Shown piece by piece: positions 1 through 10,871 of a stretch of 64,000 nucleotides of DNA. Both the position numbers and the translations under genes were made by a program. The first letter of the stretch is position 1; the number at the start of each line of letters is the position of its first letter. The DNA is taken from positions 25,511,885 to 25,575,884 of the forward strand of contig OX438751.1 in the NCBI GenBank assembly GCA_949316235.1, in the 5' to 3' direction. Below the pieces are notes generated by a model, which did not search any database, was not told the DNA's origin, and was given only the letters and a program-made list of their open reading frames with translations. Source of the DNA: Oegoconia quadripuncta (lineage: Eukaryota; Arthropoda; Insecta; Lepidoptera; Autostichidae).

Positions 1-600
1 GAGTAAAACTGAGTGGTAACACTAAATACGGGTTTTTTTATAAATGTGGTACCACCAGGGGTACTACTGGGGTACCACGAATTTTTTTACGTGATGTGAC
101 GACCTATGTGTCGCACTATAATGAGGCGTATCGCAGAGCAAAGCTCCACCCGAACCAGCTTCCTTACTTTCCTTTGAGTTCTCGCATATTAGGCCGGACC
201 GGAGCGGTTTTTACGCGTTGTTTTGTGCACACGATTTCAGTGTTTGCGATGTTGTCCAGTAAGCATTTTTGGATGTTAAAGGCCGTGATTTTTTGCACAT
301 GGATAGGTATCCATGACAGGTGTTAGTGGTAGATGTTCTCTAACAAATCGGTAGCGTGCATTAGATATTAATTAGGTATTTAGTAATGAAACAACTATTC
401 AATTAAAATTGCTACTGTAAATTTCATTAGGTCGGAGAATAAATATAGTTAGAACTCCTGTAACTTTTTCCAAAAAAATCGATCCATAACTTCTTTATAT
501 TTATAAAAAAAAATACTAAGGGCAAATGTCACGACTCAATAATTAGATATAAATGAAATATAAAGTAGCCATTTATAAATTTTTTAGAAAATAGTTTTAG
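1..600. other. Unassigned AT-rich DNA
   Basis: No gene or known repeat seen. Near 48-80 there is a short GC-rich patch with 'ggtaccacca' and 'ggggtaccac' as imperfect repeats. A 76-codon frame at 96-326 has no recognisable motif and is treated as chance. Confidence 0.4.
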
Positions 601-606
601 GGGACC

Positions 607-1020
607 TTAACATCTTCTACAACTGAAATGTGGTCGCTCACTATGGGCCTCACAAGAAAGGTCAAGGTCAGCCAAAGGGCAATGGAGAGAGCTATCCTCG
701 TAGTCTCCCTGGGGGATCGAATCAGAAATGAGGAGATCCGCATGACAACAAAGGCGACCGATATAGCCCGAAAAATGCCAAACGTAACTGGCAGTGGGCG
801 GGGCACATTGCCCATAGTACCGACGGCCGTTGGGGCGGAAATGTTCTCAAGTGACGACCACGTACCGGATGACGCAGCGTGGGCAGGTCTCACACGAAGT
901 GGACTAACGATTTGGTAAAGATCGCAGGAAGCCGCTGGATGCGGGTAGCGCGGAACCGTTCTTTGGGGGAAGCCTTTGTCCAGCAGTCGACGTCTTTTGG
1001 CTGATATGATGAAGCGGATG
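607..1020 (+). pseudogene. RTE-type LINE, C-terminal reverse transcriptase fragment
   Basis: The plus strand reads the C-terminal tail of a lepidopteran endonuclease/reverse transcriptase of RTE type. One frame gives a stretch with RNEEIRMTTKATDIARK. After a frameshift near 780 the reading continues with WQWAGHIAHSTDGRWG, then TKWTNDLVKIAGSRWMR, then FVQQSTSFG near 980-1000. In intact relatives these blocks follow the RT palm and thumb and are continuous. Here they are split by at least one frameshift and a stop, so this is a dead 5'-truncated copy. The antisense 142-codon frame across the same bases is its shadow. Family assignment is by recall of the consensus blocks, not by search. Confidence 0.8.
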
Positions 1021-1129
1021 GGCACTTTGCTCTTTTTTGAAATTTCGCTCCCTGTGTGACCAAGACTCGAGTGCGGGCGGCTGTGTATGCCCTAATTACC
1101 GGCCATTTATAACGTAGACCACCGTCCAA

Positions 1130-1850
1130 GCGATTTTATATTTTTTCCTCCGACCGGCCCAACATGGTATATTTTAAAAAGAAAAAGGACCGACTCTATA
1201 CCTTCCAGGCGTAGCAATTTTAATTGTCATAAGTTGTAAAAAACGATTAAAGTAACTTTATAATAGATTATGAAATTGAAAGAAAGAATAATAATTTATT
1301 TGACAGAGGATACAGAGGTTTTACAATAATAATCTGATTCTTACTATAACTTTGTACTAATTTTGAAGACTTTGTTTCGCCTGATCTTAATAAAATAAGG
1401 CTTGGCTTCGGCCTAGACAATTTTTTAAGAATAAGAACAATTTATTATGATCGCCACAGCACAATACAAAAAAAGAAGTAGTAAATTATAGCTAAAAAAG
1501 CAACTAATTTAACTCGGATTGACAAGCAAAAAGACATGGCTCCAGCATTCAAAATTAAAGAATTAAAAGAAATCCCATCGCCTGTCCAAAAGGACATGCC
1601 GTACCAGAAACAAGATTATATAAATAACTTAGATATAGAAACAGCAAATTCGACGAAAAACGACGAGTGTTATGTGTTCGACCGTGTGTCTTTGTCCCGA
1701 CGTATCTCAGTAATGCGTGGTCAGATTTGTATGTGGTTTTTTTTATGTTAAAGACTAAACGAAGGGACAGTTTCTTAGCCATGTTTGATGAAAACCACTT
1801 AAATTATTTTCGAAGATATTTAGCTTTTAACACAGTTTTTTACTAATTTG
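1130..1850. other. Unassigned AT-rich DNA
   Basis: No domain or repeat recognised. The frames at 1536-1751 (+) and 1555-1782 (-) overlap one another and have no family signature. Confidence 0.35.
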
Positions 1851-2060
1851 GATGATATCATTTCAATTTATTATTAGACTAGCTTAGACCAACTTTGAAC
1901 TACTCACTTTATCGGGATAAAAAATATCCTATGTCTCAATCCAGGGTATATTCTACCTATGTACCAAATTTCATCCAAATTCGTCCATCCGTTTCGCCGT
2001 GATAGAGCAACAAAGAAACAAACAAATTAACATCCAAACCTTCGCATTTATAATAATAGT
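1850..2060 (-). repeat. H repeat, fragment
   Basis: Contains 'accaaatttcatccaaat' followed by 'cgtccatccgtttcgccgtg', the reverse complement of the phrase 'cggcgaagcggatgaacgga' that recurs near 5,365, 10,780 and 41,895. It is one of the commonest dispersed repeats in Lepidoptera. It may belong to the Lep1-type non-autonomous Helitrons, but that is recall rather than something shown here. Confidence 0.65.
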
Positions 2061-2129
2061 TAGATTATCATATCACATTACACTGCATGTAAGGGACAAG
2101 TCGACATTCCTTGAAACAGATGGTTAAGT

Positions 2130-2660
2130 TATTGTTCTCACCTATGGGCTGGGGCACCTCAGTACCAGCTTCTTCCTTTTGACCGCGTTCAACGTCGCGC
2201 AGTCCGAATTGTCTGCCAAGAGAGTCTCACCGACCGACTGGATCCCCTGGCATTGCGAAGAGACGTCGCGTCCCTCTGCATTCTCTATCGCATATTTCAT
2301 GGGGAGTGTTCTGAAGAACTGTTCGAGCTAATACCCGCTGCTCAATTTAACCGATACACTTCTCGAAGAAAATTAAATTTCCATCCACATCACCTGGATG
2401 AATGGAAGTCTACCCACTGTACGTTTCTCAAGAAACTTCTTACCACGTATACGACCATCCTGTGGAACGGACTTCCTGCAGCGGTGTTCCCGAACGAGTA
2501 CGACATTGGAACCTTCAAGAAACGAGCCTACACCTTCCTCAAAGGCCGGCAACGCATCTGTGACACTTTTGGTGTTGCGGGTGTCCATGGGCGGCGGTGA
2601 TTACTTTCCATCAGGTGACCCGCATGCTCGTTTGCCGCTCTCTCTGATAAATAAAAAAAA
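2130..2660 (+). pseudogene. LINE-J (jockey/CR1-like) reverse transcriptase C-terminus and 3' tail
   Basis: In frame from 2136 the DNA reads SHLWAGAPQYQLLPFDRVQRR, then AVRIV, LALRRDVASLCILYRIFHGE, and near 2460-2600 [12 protein letters not shown] and [19 protein letters not shown], ending VAGVHGRR and a stop. These are standard blocks of the region after the RT thumb in a common lepidopteran non-LTR retrotransposon. No stop interrupts the 2136-2600 frame, so this 5'-truncated copy is fairly young. After the stop comes the tail 'catcaggtgacccgcatg' and a poly-A run at 2652. Copies lie near 5.6, 28.2, 41.8, 42.2 and 55.6 kb, with a diverged one near 49.1 kb. Confidence 0.85.
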
Positions 2661-3089
2661 AAAAAGTACCTCGATACAATAACTTTAGTCGATTTTTTAT
2701 GTTAATAGAAAAAAAATAAAAATAAGTTATCTTTTCAAACAAATTAATTACGTATTCTAGTGTAAGCTTCCTCTTAAATGTAACTGATAAACTGGCAACG
2801 CTGCATTAAGTTGAAGAATGAATTACGCCATCTAAAAATGCATAGTACAGGTCCATGTGCGTCAACCAAAATTCATAATAAAATTCCATCCTATCTACAA
2901 AAAGAAAAGAATTACTTAAAATTTATAAAACATGTAAAATCCTTTTTAATAGAGTAATCCTGTTATAATTTAAATGAGTTCCTAAATGATAAAAAATTCT
3001 AGCTTAAAATAATCCTATATTCAAACGATTATTGCTATAAATCTCAATGTTTTATCTTTTGTCAATTGTGTTCCCATGACAGTGATGTT

Positions 3090-3298
3090 TTGTTAATGTT
3101 TTGTTCTATATTTGTAAGTATCGCTCTTTGTCTGCAATAAAATACTTTAATTTCATTTTTCCTTCCGAGGGTTTGCTGGAAGAAATCTCTTACAGAGATA
3201 AGCTCGCCTTTTTGGGTATTGTAATTTCTGTCCTATGTTTGTTTAATGTATGTTTGTATATGCAATAAAGTGTTAAATAAATAAATAAATAAATATTT
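3090..3298 (+). repeat. LINE 3' UTR tail (jockey-like)
   Basis: Reads 'ggaagaaatctcttacagag' then 'ataagctcgcc' and ends 'gcaataaagtgtt' followed by (AAATA)n. This is the usual 3' end of a lepidopteran non-LTR element with its polyadenylation signal. No coding part is attached. Confidence 0.6.
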
Positions 3299-3299
3299 C

Positions 3300-4310
3300 G
3301 TATAATTTAATCTATTCTAATAATCTAATATATTGATAATAAAAATAGATAAATATCTATTTAATTTAATAAATATTGAATTGATAATAATAGAACACAT
3401 TTATTCGTCGACCATGACACAATAAAAATTTGCATGCAACAATGTACCCTCGGTCTATTAATCTATTGCTACACCCTAAGGGGTACACATGTCACATCTA
3501 TATTATAAACCTAAGACCATAAAAACCCATGTGAAAGCAATAAATTGATTGATCTACTATCCTACCGTGTAAAAGACATTACCGTTTTGTCACCTAATAA
3601 AAGGTACACCTAAAAAAAGCCGGTACTAAAGACTATCAACTTAGCTATTCAAAAGAATTTTTGGAACCTTAGTATAGTTATAAGAAATATTTGAAAATAT
3701 CGCTCTCAGAAAACATTTTGGCTCACAAACTATACAAAAACTAAATTCTTTCCAAAAAAAAAAAAAAATAGGCAAGTGACAACTGACATTTTTGACTGTG
3801 AGGTTATAATTTAAGTAGAGATAACAGCAACAGGGAGCGAGCGACGGACGACTCTGAAAAGAAAAAACAATTTTTCTTTGGCCTAGCATCTAGTTTCCAT
3901 GCGTGAGAATGCATGTGGTTAATGTTGCCAGTATATAATTTCAAAGTTCCCCAAACCATATTTCAAACCTCTTTTGTTCTTTTCAAAGGTCCTTTAAAAA
4001 TATATGTGTTAGGTTTTTAGCACGTCTGGTACTAAGAGTTCAAGACTATATTTATTAATTGAAGTGACAACAAACTGGCCCAAAGATGTATGGATCTGTG
4101 CTGTTGTCCTTTGTATAGTATGCGTTAAGAGTAATTTTCTTCGATTTATTTGGATACCTATTTATTTACGATCGAAGAAAATTTAATTTGGATTTCGGAT
4201 TTACATTTATTTTGAATTAAATAACATGCCCATAAAGGGAATGTCGGGTTGTCCCTTACACGCAGTATAGTAAGGTCCGTTATTGGAAAATGCCCGGGTG
4301 ATATTACTGA
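3300..4310. other. Unassigned AT-rich DNA
   Basis: No gene recognised. The phrase 'atttattcgtcgaccatgac' near 3,398 recurs near 57,609 and suggests an old LINE tail. The 82-codon frame at 3641-3889 lacks any signature. Confidence 0.35.
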
Positions 4311-4317
4311 AGGGTGA

Positions 4318-4521
4318 TTATTATATTATCTTATCTAAATCTGCCGCCAAACAGCAATGTTAATAGTATTGTTGTGTTCCGGTTGTCAGAGATAAGATAG
4401 CTAGTCCCCCAAATAAGATGGGGTTTCCGGGTCAGTAGGCTACCACCTTCGGCCTCATCTTCATTTAACATCAGGTGTGATTGAAGTCAAGGGCTAACGC
4501 GTTATGCATGAAAAAAATTAA
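4318..4521 (+). repeat. SINE-A, 5'-truncated
   Basis: Begins in the body ('tctgccgccaaacagcaatg') and runs through 'ttccggttgtcagagataag' and 'cttcatttaacatcaggtg' to an A-rich end. The tRNA-like head is missing. Confidence 0.85.
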
Positions 4522-4618
4522 AAAAAAGCTTCATCTTTGGTTTGTGTAGCATCTGAGCAGCATAGTGCAAAATGATTTAGCCTTTGAATAAAGTGAAATC
4601 GGTTTTCTCCCCAATATT

Positions 4619-4974
4619 TTAAGACCCGTATTAATAAACCATACCATACAAGCCTTGAGGCTGTATCACCCAAGATGCGTCTTAAGCAGTTGACGCTATC
4701 TCAAGCTCCGTGCTAATTTATAAACCAATATTGAGGTTTACTCAGCTGAGATCACTTCTCAAGAATTCGCCTCAGCGGCGAATGAATGATAGTCTTGAGT
4801 TTCGTTTATTAATACGTGAAACTCGGCGCACGTCTCAAGTGAGTACTGCTTGAGTATGCACGTGCGTTTCAGGTCTCAAGTAAGGTTTATTAATCAACAC
4901 ATTTACTTGAGACCGGTCACAGAACTATTCTCTATCTTGAGAACGGTTTATTAATACGGGTCTAAGAGTTCAGC
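4619..4974 (+). mobile_element. MITE G, full-length, 356 bp
   Basis: The ends are inverted repeats: 'gacccgtattaataaacc' on the left and 'ggtttattaatacgggtc' on the right, each flanked by TAA, the TWA-type duplication used by PIF/Harbinger elements. The body has several internal inverted echoes ('cttgagac', 'gtctcaag', 'tttattaatac'). No coding capacity. A second copy near 48.3-48.9 kb is broken by a SINE-C. Confidence 0.75.
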
Positions 4975-5059
4975 AGCATATGACTTTCCCATGCTGCGGA
5001 TTTATATAAGCTTCGTATCCAATTTGTGAGCTTTTGTGAAATACTGGTTTACTTATAGC

Positions 5060-5540
5060 TTGTGAATAGTGTCGTGGACTCATATTTAACAAGCTACCGC
5101 CCGCGGCTTCGACTGCGTGGAGATAATTTATCGCGTACTCTTCTATTTTTAATCGACTTCACAAAAGGAGGTTCTCAATGAGACCGTATTTTTTGTATAT
5201 TTGTTATTCGATATGTTCTTATTAGCGAAGTTAAGCAATGTCTTCGTGGTCGGTCCTTCGATTTATTTGACACTAGCGTTTCGACCGCGGCTTCGCCTAC
5301 GTGGAATAAATTTATGCGGATATTAATTTGTTTATCTCACTAACTCACTTTATATTTCTTCTACCACGGCGAAGCGGATGAACGGATTTGGATGAAATTT
5401 GGTATAAAGTTAGAACATAGAATTTTTTATCGCGATAAAGTGAGTAGTTCCCGCGGGATCAACAAATTAAACAAGGTTATTCTAGCCAGGCGAAGCCGTG
5501 GGCGAAAGATAGTTTATAGTGTTAGTTATTTATTTATTTA
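5060..5540 (+). repeat. H repeat
   Basis: Contains 'ccgcccgcggcttcgact', 'ctaccacggcgaagcggatg', 'aacggatttggatgaaattt' and 'gcgaagccgtgggcgaaaga'. The last 240 bases are almost identical to 41,829-42,060. The stretch near 5,140-5,200 ('atttttaatcgacttcacaa') is another common lepidopteran phrase, so this may be two nested H copies. Confidence 0.65.
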
Positions 5541-5886
5541 TTTATTTTATATGAGAGGGCGGCAAACGAGCATGCGGGTCACCTGATGGAAAGCAATCAC
5601 CGCCGCCCATGGACACCCGCAACACCAAAAGGGTCACAGATGCGTTGCCGGCCTTTGAGGAAGGTGTAGGCTCGTTTCTTGAAGGTTCCAATGTCGTACT
5701 CGTTCGGGAATACCGCTGCCGGAAGTCCGTTCCACAGGGTGGTTGTACGTGGTAAGAAGTTTCTTGAGAAACGTACAGTGGTAGACTTCCACACATCCAG
5801 GTGATGTGGATGGAAATTTAATTTTCGGCGAGAAGTGTATCGGTTAAATTGAGCAGCGGGTATTAGCTCGAACAGTTCTTCAGATT
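5541..5886 (-). pseudogene. LINE-J C-terminal fragment
   Basis: On the minus strand this reads the same blocks as 2,350-2,655: [43 protein letters not shown] and the 'catcaggtgacccgcatg' tail. The 5' side stops abruptly at 'cagttcttcag'. LINE-J and the adjoining H repeat together form a unit repeated near 41.83-42.42 kb. Confidence 0.85.
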
Positions 5887-6099
5887 AGTTAGATTAAGAA
5901 ATCGATCCTGTTTTTATGAAATGAATAAAATTTGGCAAACTTTCATAACTAGTTGACCGACTGCTGGATCTTCTGTTTACATAATCCTCAGGATGAAATA
6001 AATTACTCGAAAAATAAAAATAGGAGTAGAAAATAAAATTAAATAACATTAGTACCTACTATCTTTCGCATAGAAATTCATTTATGATTTTGACTTTGT

Positions 6100-6146
6100 C
6101 ACTTGACCTCAATCACACCTGATGTTGAGTGAAGATGAGGCCGACT
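6100..6146 (-). repeat. SINE-A tail fragment
   Basis: Carries 'ttgacctcaatcacacctga' and 'tgagtgaagatgaggccga', the reverse complement of the SINE-A 3' third. Confidence 0.6.
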
Positions 6147-6469
6147 TTTTTTGCTGAACACTGGCTAGGATAGATAGCAAGCACATAAACCTCCTCTTCC
6201 TATTTTGAAATCGGTTAAAAGTACTTAAATAACATCTCTTTGTAATTTGATCAGCTAACATGGTACGTAATCAGTGAAACAGGTAAACTCGCCAACTAAC
6301 TCCTAATTAACGAGCTGGAAACCCTCAATCCTCAAATCCGTTAGCTTTAAATTGTGGAATATTTTGGACGAACAACGCCCGGCGGAGAACGATAAGGGTA
6401 ACTGTTACACTATTGTACAATATTCAAGGTAATTTACGTCGGAAAATGTTACGTAACCAGTATTTTCTA

Positions 6470-6762
6470 ACCGCCTCAGTGGCTCAGTGTAAACAACATA
6501 GGATTCATGAATCGGAGATTACGGGTTCGAACTCCAGAGGGTACATGTTTAGTACTCAGTTTGGTTGGTGGTAGTGCATCTTAAATGTCCGCCTGGCTAG
6601 CTATCTAAGTCTGCCGCCAAACAGCAATAGCATTGTTGTGTTCCGGTTGTCAGAGATAAATCAGCCAGTTGGGGAAAATTGGGGTTTCCAGGTCAGTACG
6701 CTTCACTTAACATCAGGTGTGATGGAGGTCAAGTACCAACCCGTTGTGCATAAAAGAAAGAA
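6470..6762 (+). repeat. SINE-A, near full length
   Basis: The tRNA-like head has an A box 'gtggctcagtg' and a B box 'gggttcgaact'. It is followed by the body 'ctggctagctatctaagtct' and the tail 'catcaggtgtgatggaggtc'. About 20 bases around the 'cttccaccttcg' segment are deleted relative to other copies. Confidence 0.85.
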
Positions 6763-7107
6763 GGAACCGTAGCAATACCTGGCGCAGGAAAGGGCACTTT
6801 TTTTTCATTCCTCAGAAATAAACTCGAGTCGCTTGCTCATGATTCTCTTAAAAGGGCAGATGTCAGCTTTAAACCATTAGTGAGATAAATTATATCCCGC
6901 CCCCGTTCCCCTCGCTCGCCCTAAGCCAAGGATAAGGTTTTATTTTTGGTGTAAAATGAAGAGACATCTTTTGAGAGGTGGCGCAAGAGAAGAGTGACGG
7001 AGTTATATATAGAAAGAAAGAAAGAAAAACATTTATTCAGCTTACAATGGGCATGTACATGAAAATACATATAGATATAATATATAAATATATAATATAA
7101 TATAAAG

Positions 7108-7362
7108 ACATGTACATAACGCCATCTAGTTCCACTTTAAGCAACTATATGCTTGTGTTGTGGATACCAGATGTTGATATAATACATAAATACTTTTTTT
7201 TTGTAAATAAATACCTACTTATTATAAATGAAAACATCCATAACTCGGGTACACATGTCCGTATTCATCACACAAACATATGCCCCTAGCGGGATTCGAA
7301 CCCGCAACCTTATGGTATAGTGGTCAGAGTTGCTAACCACTACACCAAACAGGTCGTCAGGT
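7108..7362 (-). repeat. SINE-C, near full length
   Basis: The minus strand reads a tRNA-like head 'ctgtttggtgtagtggttag' with B box 'gggttcgaatccc', then 'gtgtgatgaatacggacatg', then a tail with 'aactagatggcgttatg'. The head could be mistaken for a tRNA gene. It is rejected as one because the same body follows it in the copies near 48.4 and 53.5 kb. Confidence 0.8.
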
Positions 7363-7512
7363 CGGTTATGACTACAAGCAAGGTAAAACTTGCGACACGT
7401 TGGGAGCTTAAAGATTATTACGTACTGGGTCTTATTGAAAATAAATCTTATAGAAAAAATACGCCGTCCAACTCGCTTCCGTAAGCATAGTAAATAGTAC
7501 GCTAGCGCTATT

Positions 7513-7556
7513 GAGGTATGAGAAAGAAAGAAAGAAAGAAGAGAAAGAAAGAAACT
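7513..7556. repeat. GAAA-type microsatellite
   Basis: An imperfect (GAAA)n run. A shorter (AGAA)n run lies at 7,012-7,030. Confidence 0.85.
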
Positions 7557-7739
7557 GTTTATTCGCCACTTCGACACATATACAACAATTGTTGGGCAAA
7601 TAAAATAACGGAACACTCAGATAAGTGTCGCAGCAGCGAAAGGGAAACGACTCAGCTTTATGCTGAGCTTATAAGAGCTCAGCGCTGGTTTACTGTCGCA
7701 CCCAGAGCAGACGAGTTACCGTCGCTAGTTGCATAAAGA

Positions 7740-8200
7740 CAGGACATTTGATTGATTTGGTGGCCATCTCTGATCTTCTCCATCACATCCACTTCACCAA
7801 ATGGTACTTTCTGAATGCAAATTCTCGACTCGTTAGTGTAAATACCAAAATCGCTATACTTTGCCTATAATATGTGAGGAGTTCCCTCAATTCCACATAG
7901 ATCCTATCATCACAACAGAATTATGATGAACATGGGACCACCCTGGAAGTATATCTTATTAAATAAAAAAAGAATAAGAAAGAATTCTTTTTCCTGACCG
8001 AAGCCCGAGTTTTGAGGTAACATCGTTAAAAAAAATACAAACGAATTGATTTCTCTTTTGAAGTCGGTTAAAAATACCTTTAATTCTTGTGCAGTTGATC
8101 GTATTATACTAGACTTATTCGAAAAAAGTAATCGTTTTCACGGACTGTGACCTTTGATCCTGGTAGTCCCTCCAAATTGTACCTTAACGTACGTACCTAT
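7740..8200. other. Unassigned DNA
   Basis: No gene or clear repeat seen. Confidence 0.3.
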
Positions 8201-8488
8201 TAACCGCCTCCGTGGCTCAATGTAAACAACATTGGGTTTAAGATTCGGAGGTCGCGGGTTCCATCCCCAGCGGGGTACATGTTTAAGTACTCGGTTTGGT
8301 TGGTGGTAGGGCATTTTAAATGTCCGCCTGGCTAGCTACCACCATCTTATCTAAATCTGCCGCCAAGCAGCAACGTTAATAGCATTGTTGTGTTCCGGTT
8401 GTCAGAGATAAGATAGCCAGTCCCCCAAATGTGTTGGGGTTTCCGGGTCAGTACGCTTCCACCTTCGACCTCATCTTCACTGAACATC
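8201..8488 (+). repeat. SINE-A, 3'-truncated
   Basis: Full head ('accgcctccgtggctcaatg', B box 'gggttccatcccc') and body. It ends at 'ctcatcttcactgaacatca' without the poly-A tail. Confidence 0.85.
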
Positions 8489-8909
8489 AACCTTAGCTTC
8501 TAAAACAAAGATCCTGTGTAACGGGGGCGAGATTGATTTGCAATTTGGTTGCTCATCAGGGTAACCCTCAATACCTTAGCCTCATTTGTATGAATATATG
8601 CAAACTAAGGAGACAATAGCATTGGCATGTCTAAATGTGGATAGAAATCAAAGATCCTGTGGGATTACTGTACTGCTTCTAAATGACTTCTATTCCGAAG
8701 CGGTAGTAGTTTCGACAATGATTTGGATACCTACTGACAGACAAATAGCACCAACCTATAGATACATTTACGAGTAGATTCTATAAAACAGAAACTGATG
8801 ATATACATCATGGGCAAACCAGCTCGGTGGCATGCCGGGCTATTTAACAATTAAAAATTTTATTGTGCCTTTTTTGTAATTGTATTGTATTGTATGTGTG
8901 TGTGGCTGT

Positions 8910-9606
8910 TGCAGGTCATCGGAGACCTGTATCACTGCGACCGTTGCCGATCTATTGTAATCGCCACTAACCTACAGTTCGTTGCTCAGGTTTGCCTCTT
9001 TGAGGAATTGGATAATTTTCCTGGCACCGATGGTTTTTATCTCATCCGGGTGTAATAAGTGGCTGCCCAGGTGGATATTACGTTTACGCATTAGCGGGCC
9101 ACATTCACACAGCAGATGTGCAGGTGTTTCCTCTGCGAGGAGGCAAAGTCTGCACATTCCTGTTTCTCGGAGCCCTATGTTGAGCATGTGTTTGCTCAGA
9201 CAGCAGTGTCCCGTTAGTGCCCTTGTGAGAATGCGTAAATTGTTCCTACTGAGTGCCAGCGCTTCGCCGGCCGCCTTCTTGTTGAAGGCTTTGATTAGTG
9301 TGTTAAACCTGGCGTGTTCGTCCAGAGTTTAAGAGCTGCTTGGGTGCACCGGTTCCTTAGGGTAAAGCGAATTAGGCTTTTTGAGATACCGCAGAAAGGC
9401 TCAGGGCCGTACTGGGATCCGCTAGCCCCTAATTTCGCTAGTTCGGCGGCTTTTTCGTTGCCTTCGATGCCTGCGTGCCCCGGGACCCAACGAAGAAAGA
9501 CCCTGTTTGTTTTGCACAGGGTATTTAAAGTAAGCCTGCAGTTTTCAACCAGCCTTGAGACAATTTTGTCTGAGGCTAGGGCCAAAAGAGCCGCCTTTTT
9601 TGTAAT
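8910..9606 (-). pseudogene. R1/I-type LINE: RNase H domain and C-terminal zinc-knuckle-like tail
   Basis: The minus strand from about 9600 reads an RNase H C-terminal block with VFLRWVPGHAGIEGNEKAAE, whose H and following D-type positions are the usual landmarks. After a frameshift near 9290 it continues with ILTRALTGHCCLSKHMLN, then CRLC and ETPAHLLCECGPLMRKR, a Cys/His-rich tail seen after RNase H in R1/Loa/I-type LINEs, and ends KEANLSNEL. The frameshift and the loss of everything upstream make it a dead 5'-truncated copy. Its 5' edge abuts a LINE-D tail in the opposite orientation. Confidence 0.85.
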
Positions 9607-9760
9607 ATAAAAACCTGTTTTTAAAAAGAGCAACCCCTCCAGTTTCTTGCTTGTTCTTCTCAGGGGAAAATTGCCTTTTGAGCAAGCAGTAGCTTTAAAA
9701 ATGTAAAATCTGATTATTTTAAATGTACCCTGTGTACATACAAAATAAAGCATTTTTCAT
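9607..9760 (+). repeat. LINE-D 3' UTR fragment
   Basis: Reads 'gtttcttgcttgttcttctc', 'aggggaaaattgcctttt', 'gtaccctgtgtac' and 'aaaataaagcatttttcatt'. Matching tails occur near 10.4, 32.9, 41.5 and 43.9 kb. Confidence 0.8.
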
Positions 9761-9764
9761 TTGA

Positions 9765-9850
9765 TTATACATTATCTAGTATCCATAGTACAAGCTTTGC
9801 TTAGTTTGGGCCTAGATGATTGGTGTAACTATCCGAAATAAAAAAAACAA
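9765..9850 (+). repeat. SINE-B tail fragment
   Basis: Reads 'ttatctagtatccatagtac', 'aagctttgcttagtttgggc' and 'tgattggtgtaac', matching the last 80 bases of the SINE-B near 62.5 kb. Confidence 0.8.
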
Positions 9851-9867
9851 AAAAATATATCATCAAG

Positions 9868-10240
9868 ATAACAGGTTGTCACGGAAGCTGTTACAGCTAA
9901 AGAGGCCCCAACTCAAAATGCTCATCGGAGCTATAACTGGCCATGCACTATTAAACAAACACTTGTTAACTCTAGGTGTTACAGACAGCCCCTGTGCAGA
10001 GCGTGCATGGAGGCAGAAGAAACAGCCGCACACGTCATCCTAGGATGTCCAGGTGTGGCAGTTTACAGGGCACAGTACCTCGGGACACCGGGGTGGCTTT
10101 CAGAAGTCGTCGGCAATATCTAGGGTCTGCTAGGCTTCCTGGAGGAACTGGGTTGGCAAGAGTAGTGTCGGCAACTCATCACGCAAGATAGGCGCAAGCT
10201 GCGTCGTGTTGCGGAAATCAAGCCCGCTAAAACCTATAAC
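9868..10240 (+). pseudogene. R1/I-type LINE C-terminal fragment
   Basis: Reads LSRKLLQLKRPQLKMLIGAI, TGHALLNKHLLTLGVTDSP, then after a one-base shift CRACMEAEETAAHVILGCPG and YRAQYLGTPG. This is the Cys/His tail after RNase H in a lepidopteran R1/I-type element, related to but distinct from the copy at 8,910-9,606. Stops follow at 10,130-10,240. Confidence 0.8.
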
Positions 10241-10334
10241 CTATAATCAAGATAAACAAACTAACTATATTAATAGATAAAATCATCGAAGCGATTTACC
10301 TGATTTCCATCATATATAACTAAGAAACCATCCA

Positions 10335-10480
10335 ATATTTAAAAAGAGCAACCAGTATCTTGCTTGTTCTTCTTATGGGAAAATTGCCTTTAGAACAAGC
10401 AGAAAAAATGTAAAATGATGATTATTTTAAGTGTATCCTGTGTACCTATAAAATAAAACATTTTTGACTTTATTAATATT
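10335..10480 (+). repeat. LINE-D 3' UTR fragment
   Basis: Reads 'atcttgcttgttcttcttat', 'gggaaaattgcctt', 'gtatcctgtgtac' and 'aaaataaaacatttttgact'. It is diverged from the other LINE-D tails. Confidence 0.75.
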
Positions 10481-10699
10481 ATCAAATCGCCACCACTCAT
10501 CCCATGGACATCCCTCATCTTGTGCGGATTTATCCTAAGCCAACTCGTATCAATATGATTTAGATACAACTTTCAAAAGCTACTCCCTAATTAGGTCTGC
10601 TCTAAATTAATTCACCAGCTTATGCTAAATATAGGGTTTGTGGGAACCAAAGATTTCCCGAGCAAAAGTTCAAGTGATTCTAAGAATAAACGTAGTGTA

Positions 10700-10852
10700 T
10701 GTAAAATACTTCCACCGTCTAACTAATATTATGAATGAGAAAGTTTGGATGTTTTTTGTCTGTTTGTTGCTTAATCACGGCGAAACGGACGAACGGATTT
10801 GGATGAAGTTTAGTATATAGGTAGAACGTGCCCTGGTTTAAGACAGGATATT
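10700..10852 (+). repeat. H repeat, fragment
   Basis: Contains 'aatcacggcgaaacggacga', 'acggatttggatgaagttta' and 'ggtagaacgtgccctggttt'. It lies directly upstream of the split SINE-B. Confidence 0.6.
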
Positions 10853-10853
10853 T

Positions 10854-10871
10854 TTAACCGACCGATTGGTG
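10854..10871 (+). repeat. SINE-B head, left piece of a split copy
   Basis: The last bases are 'accgaccgattggtg', the start of the SINE-B tRNA-like head. The rest of the same SINE resumes at 25,282 with 'tgtagtgaatagtgagcctg'. The piece lost between them equals the 14.4-kb insertion. Confidence 0.75.

Noticed and set aside
597..1025. A 142-residue minus-strand protein
   Set aside because: It is the antisense shadow of a recognisable RTE fragment on the plus strand.
7285..7362. A tRNA gene (also near 27,930, 48,410, 62,390 and 63,115)
   Set aside because: Each tRNA-like head is followed by a SINE body shared with other copies. Lengths and stems do not fit a mature tRNA.
7215..7616. A 133-residue minus-strand protein
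   Set aside because: Half of it is SINE-C translated, and the rest has no motif.
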